Shown here piece after piece: positions 40,208 to 40,246 of a DNA stretch of 40,246 nucleotides. The notes beneath the pieces are model-generated. The model ran no database searches. It saw nothing but the letters and a program-made list of their open reading frames with translations, and was not told the DNA's origin. Position numbers and translations under genes: made by a program. The stretch's first letter is position 1, and each line of letters begins with the position of its first letter. Origin of the DNA: Deferribacteres bacterium (GTDB taxonomy: Bacteria; Chrysiogenota; Deferribacteres; Deferribacterales; Geovibrionaceae); the NCBI GenBank assembly GCA_023395255.1, contig JAEWZN010000012.1:1-40246 (forward strand), in the 5' to 3' direction.

Positions 40208-40246
40208 CGTATACCGTACCAAGGATGGGACTGCGCCGTGCGAAGC

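Overview
The window most resembles a Gram-negative, anaerobic, respiring bacterium, possibly of the Deferribacterota (a Geovibrio/Seleniivibrio-like lineage). That placement is inferred from gene content and overall gene style, not from a marker gene. Coding density is high, and most genes have clear GGAGG-type ribosome sites. The window is dominated by periplasmic redox enzymes, their molybdenum supply and signalling proteins.

Layout. 1-1030: two toxin-antitoxin remnants or modules (partial higA, then a phd/relB-relE pair), followed by tRNA-Gly(CCC) and an EamA permease. 2206-4737: leftward modABC molybdate importer with a ModE-like operator in front of modA. 4902-6083: Bcr/CflA-type exporter. 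6093-12079: a leftward six-gene operon. It encodes a Tat-exported molybdopterin oxidoreductase of the polysulfide/thiosulfate reductase type, its four-cluster ferredoxin and NrfD membrane anchor, then a Rieske protein, a b6-like cytochrome b and a tetraheme cytochrome c. 12307-13409: a small ArsR-like regulator and a periplasmic rhodanese. Two matching 16-base palindromes link the regulator/oxidoreductase divergent region with the rhodanese promoter. 13741-18943: nitroreductase, tautomerase plus MFS permease, divergent LysR regulator, and a UbiD-family decarboxylase. 19067-23713: a small GIY-YIG nuclease bracketed by 52-base perfect direct repeats, a REC-HD-GYP c-di-GMP phosphodiesterase, and a divergent FIST-sensor hybrid histidine kinase. 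24297-29767: a hybOABCD [NiFe] hydrogenase operon (Hyd-2 type). 29850-34525: a periplasmic hypothetical, two divergent homologous prepilin-like proteins (one with a lectin-like C-terminus), and a quinone oxidoreductase. 35002-39952: PAS histidine kinase, moeA, a Cys-tailed molybdopterin-binding protein, and a cytochrome b5/DUF2231 membrane protein.

Together the genes suggest hydrogen-driven anaerobic respiration. The Hyb-type hydrogenase would pass electrons from H2 to the quinone pool. The Mo enzyme with its NrfD anchor, or the linked Rieske/cytochrome b/c module, would exchange electrons with a sulfur- or other oxyanion-type substrate. The rhodanese and thiol-rich regulator hint at sulfane sulfur. 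modABC, moeA and the molybdopterin-binding protein supply the cofactor.

The most unusual signals are non-coding. A family of short REP-like palindromes (eight copies or fragments) shows compensatory base changes, and two copies flank the GIY-YIG gene exactly. A separate 148-base element occurs twice and keeps three hairpins by compensatory changes. There is also a 45-base remnant of a lost quinone-oxidoreductase paralogue, with identical protein sequence but five synonymous codon differences.
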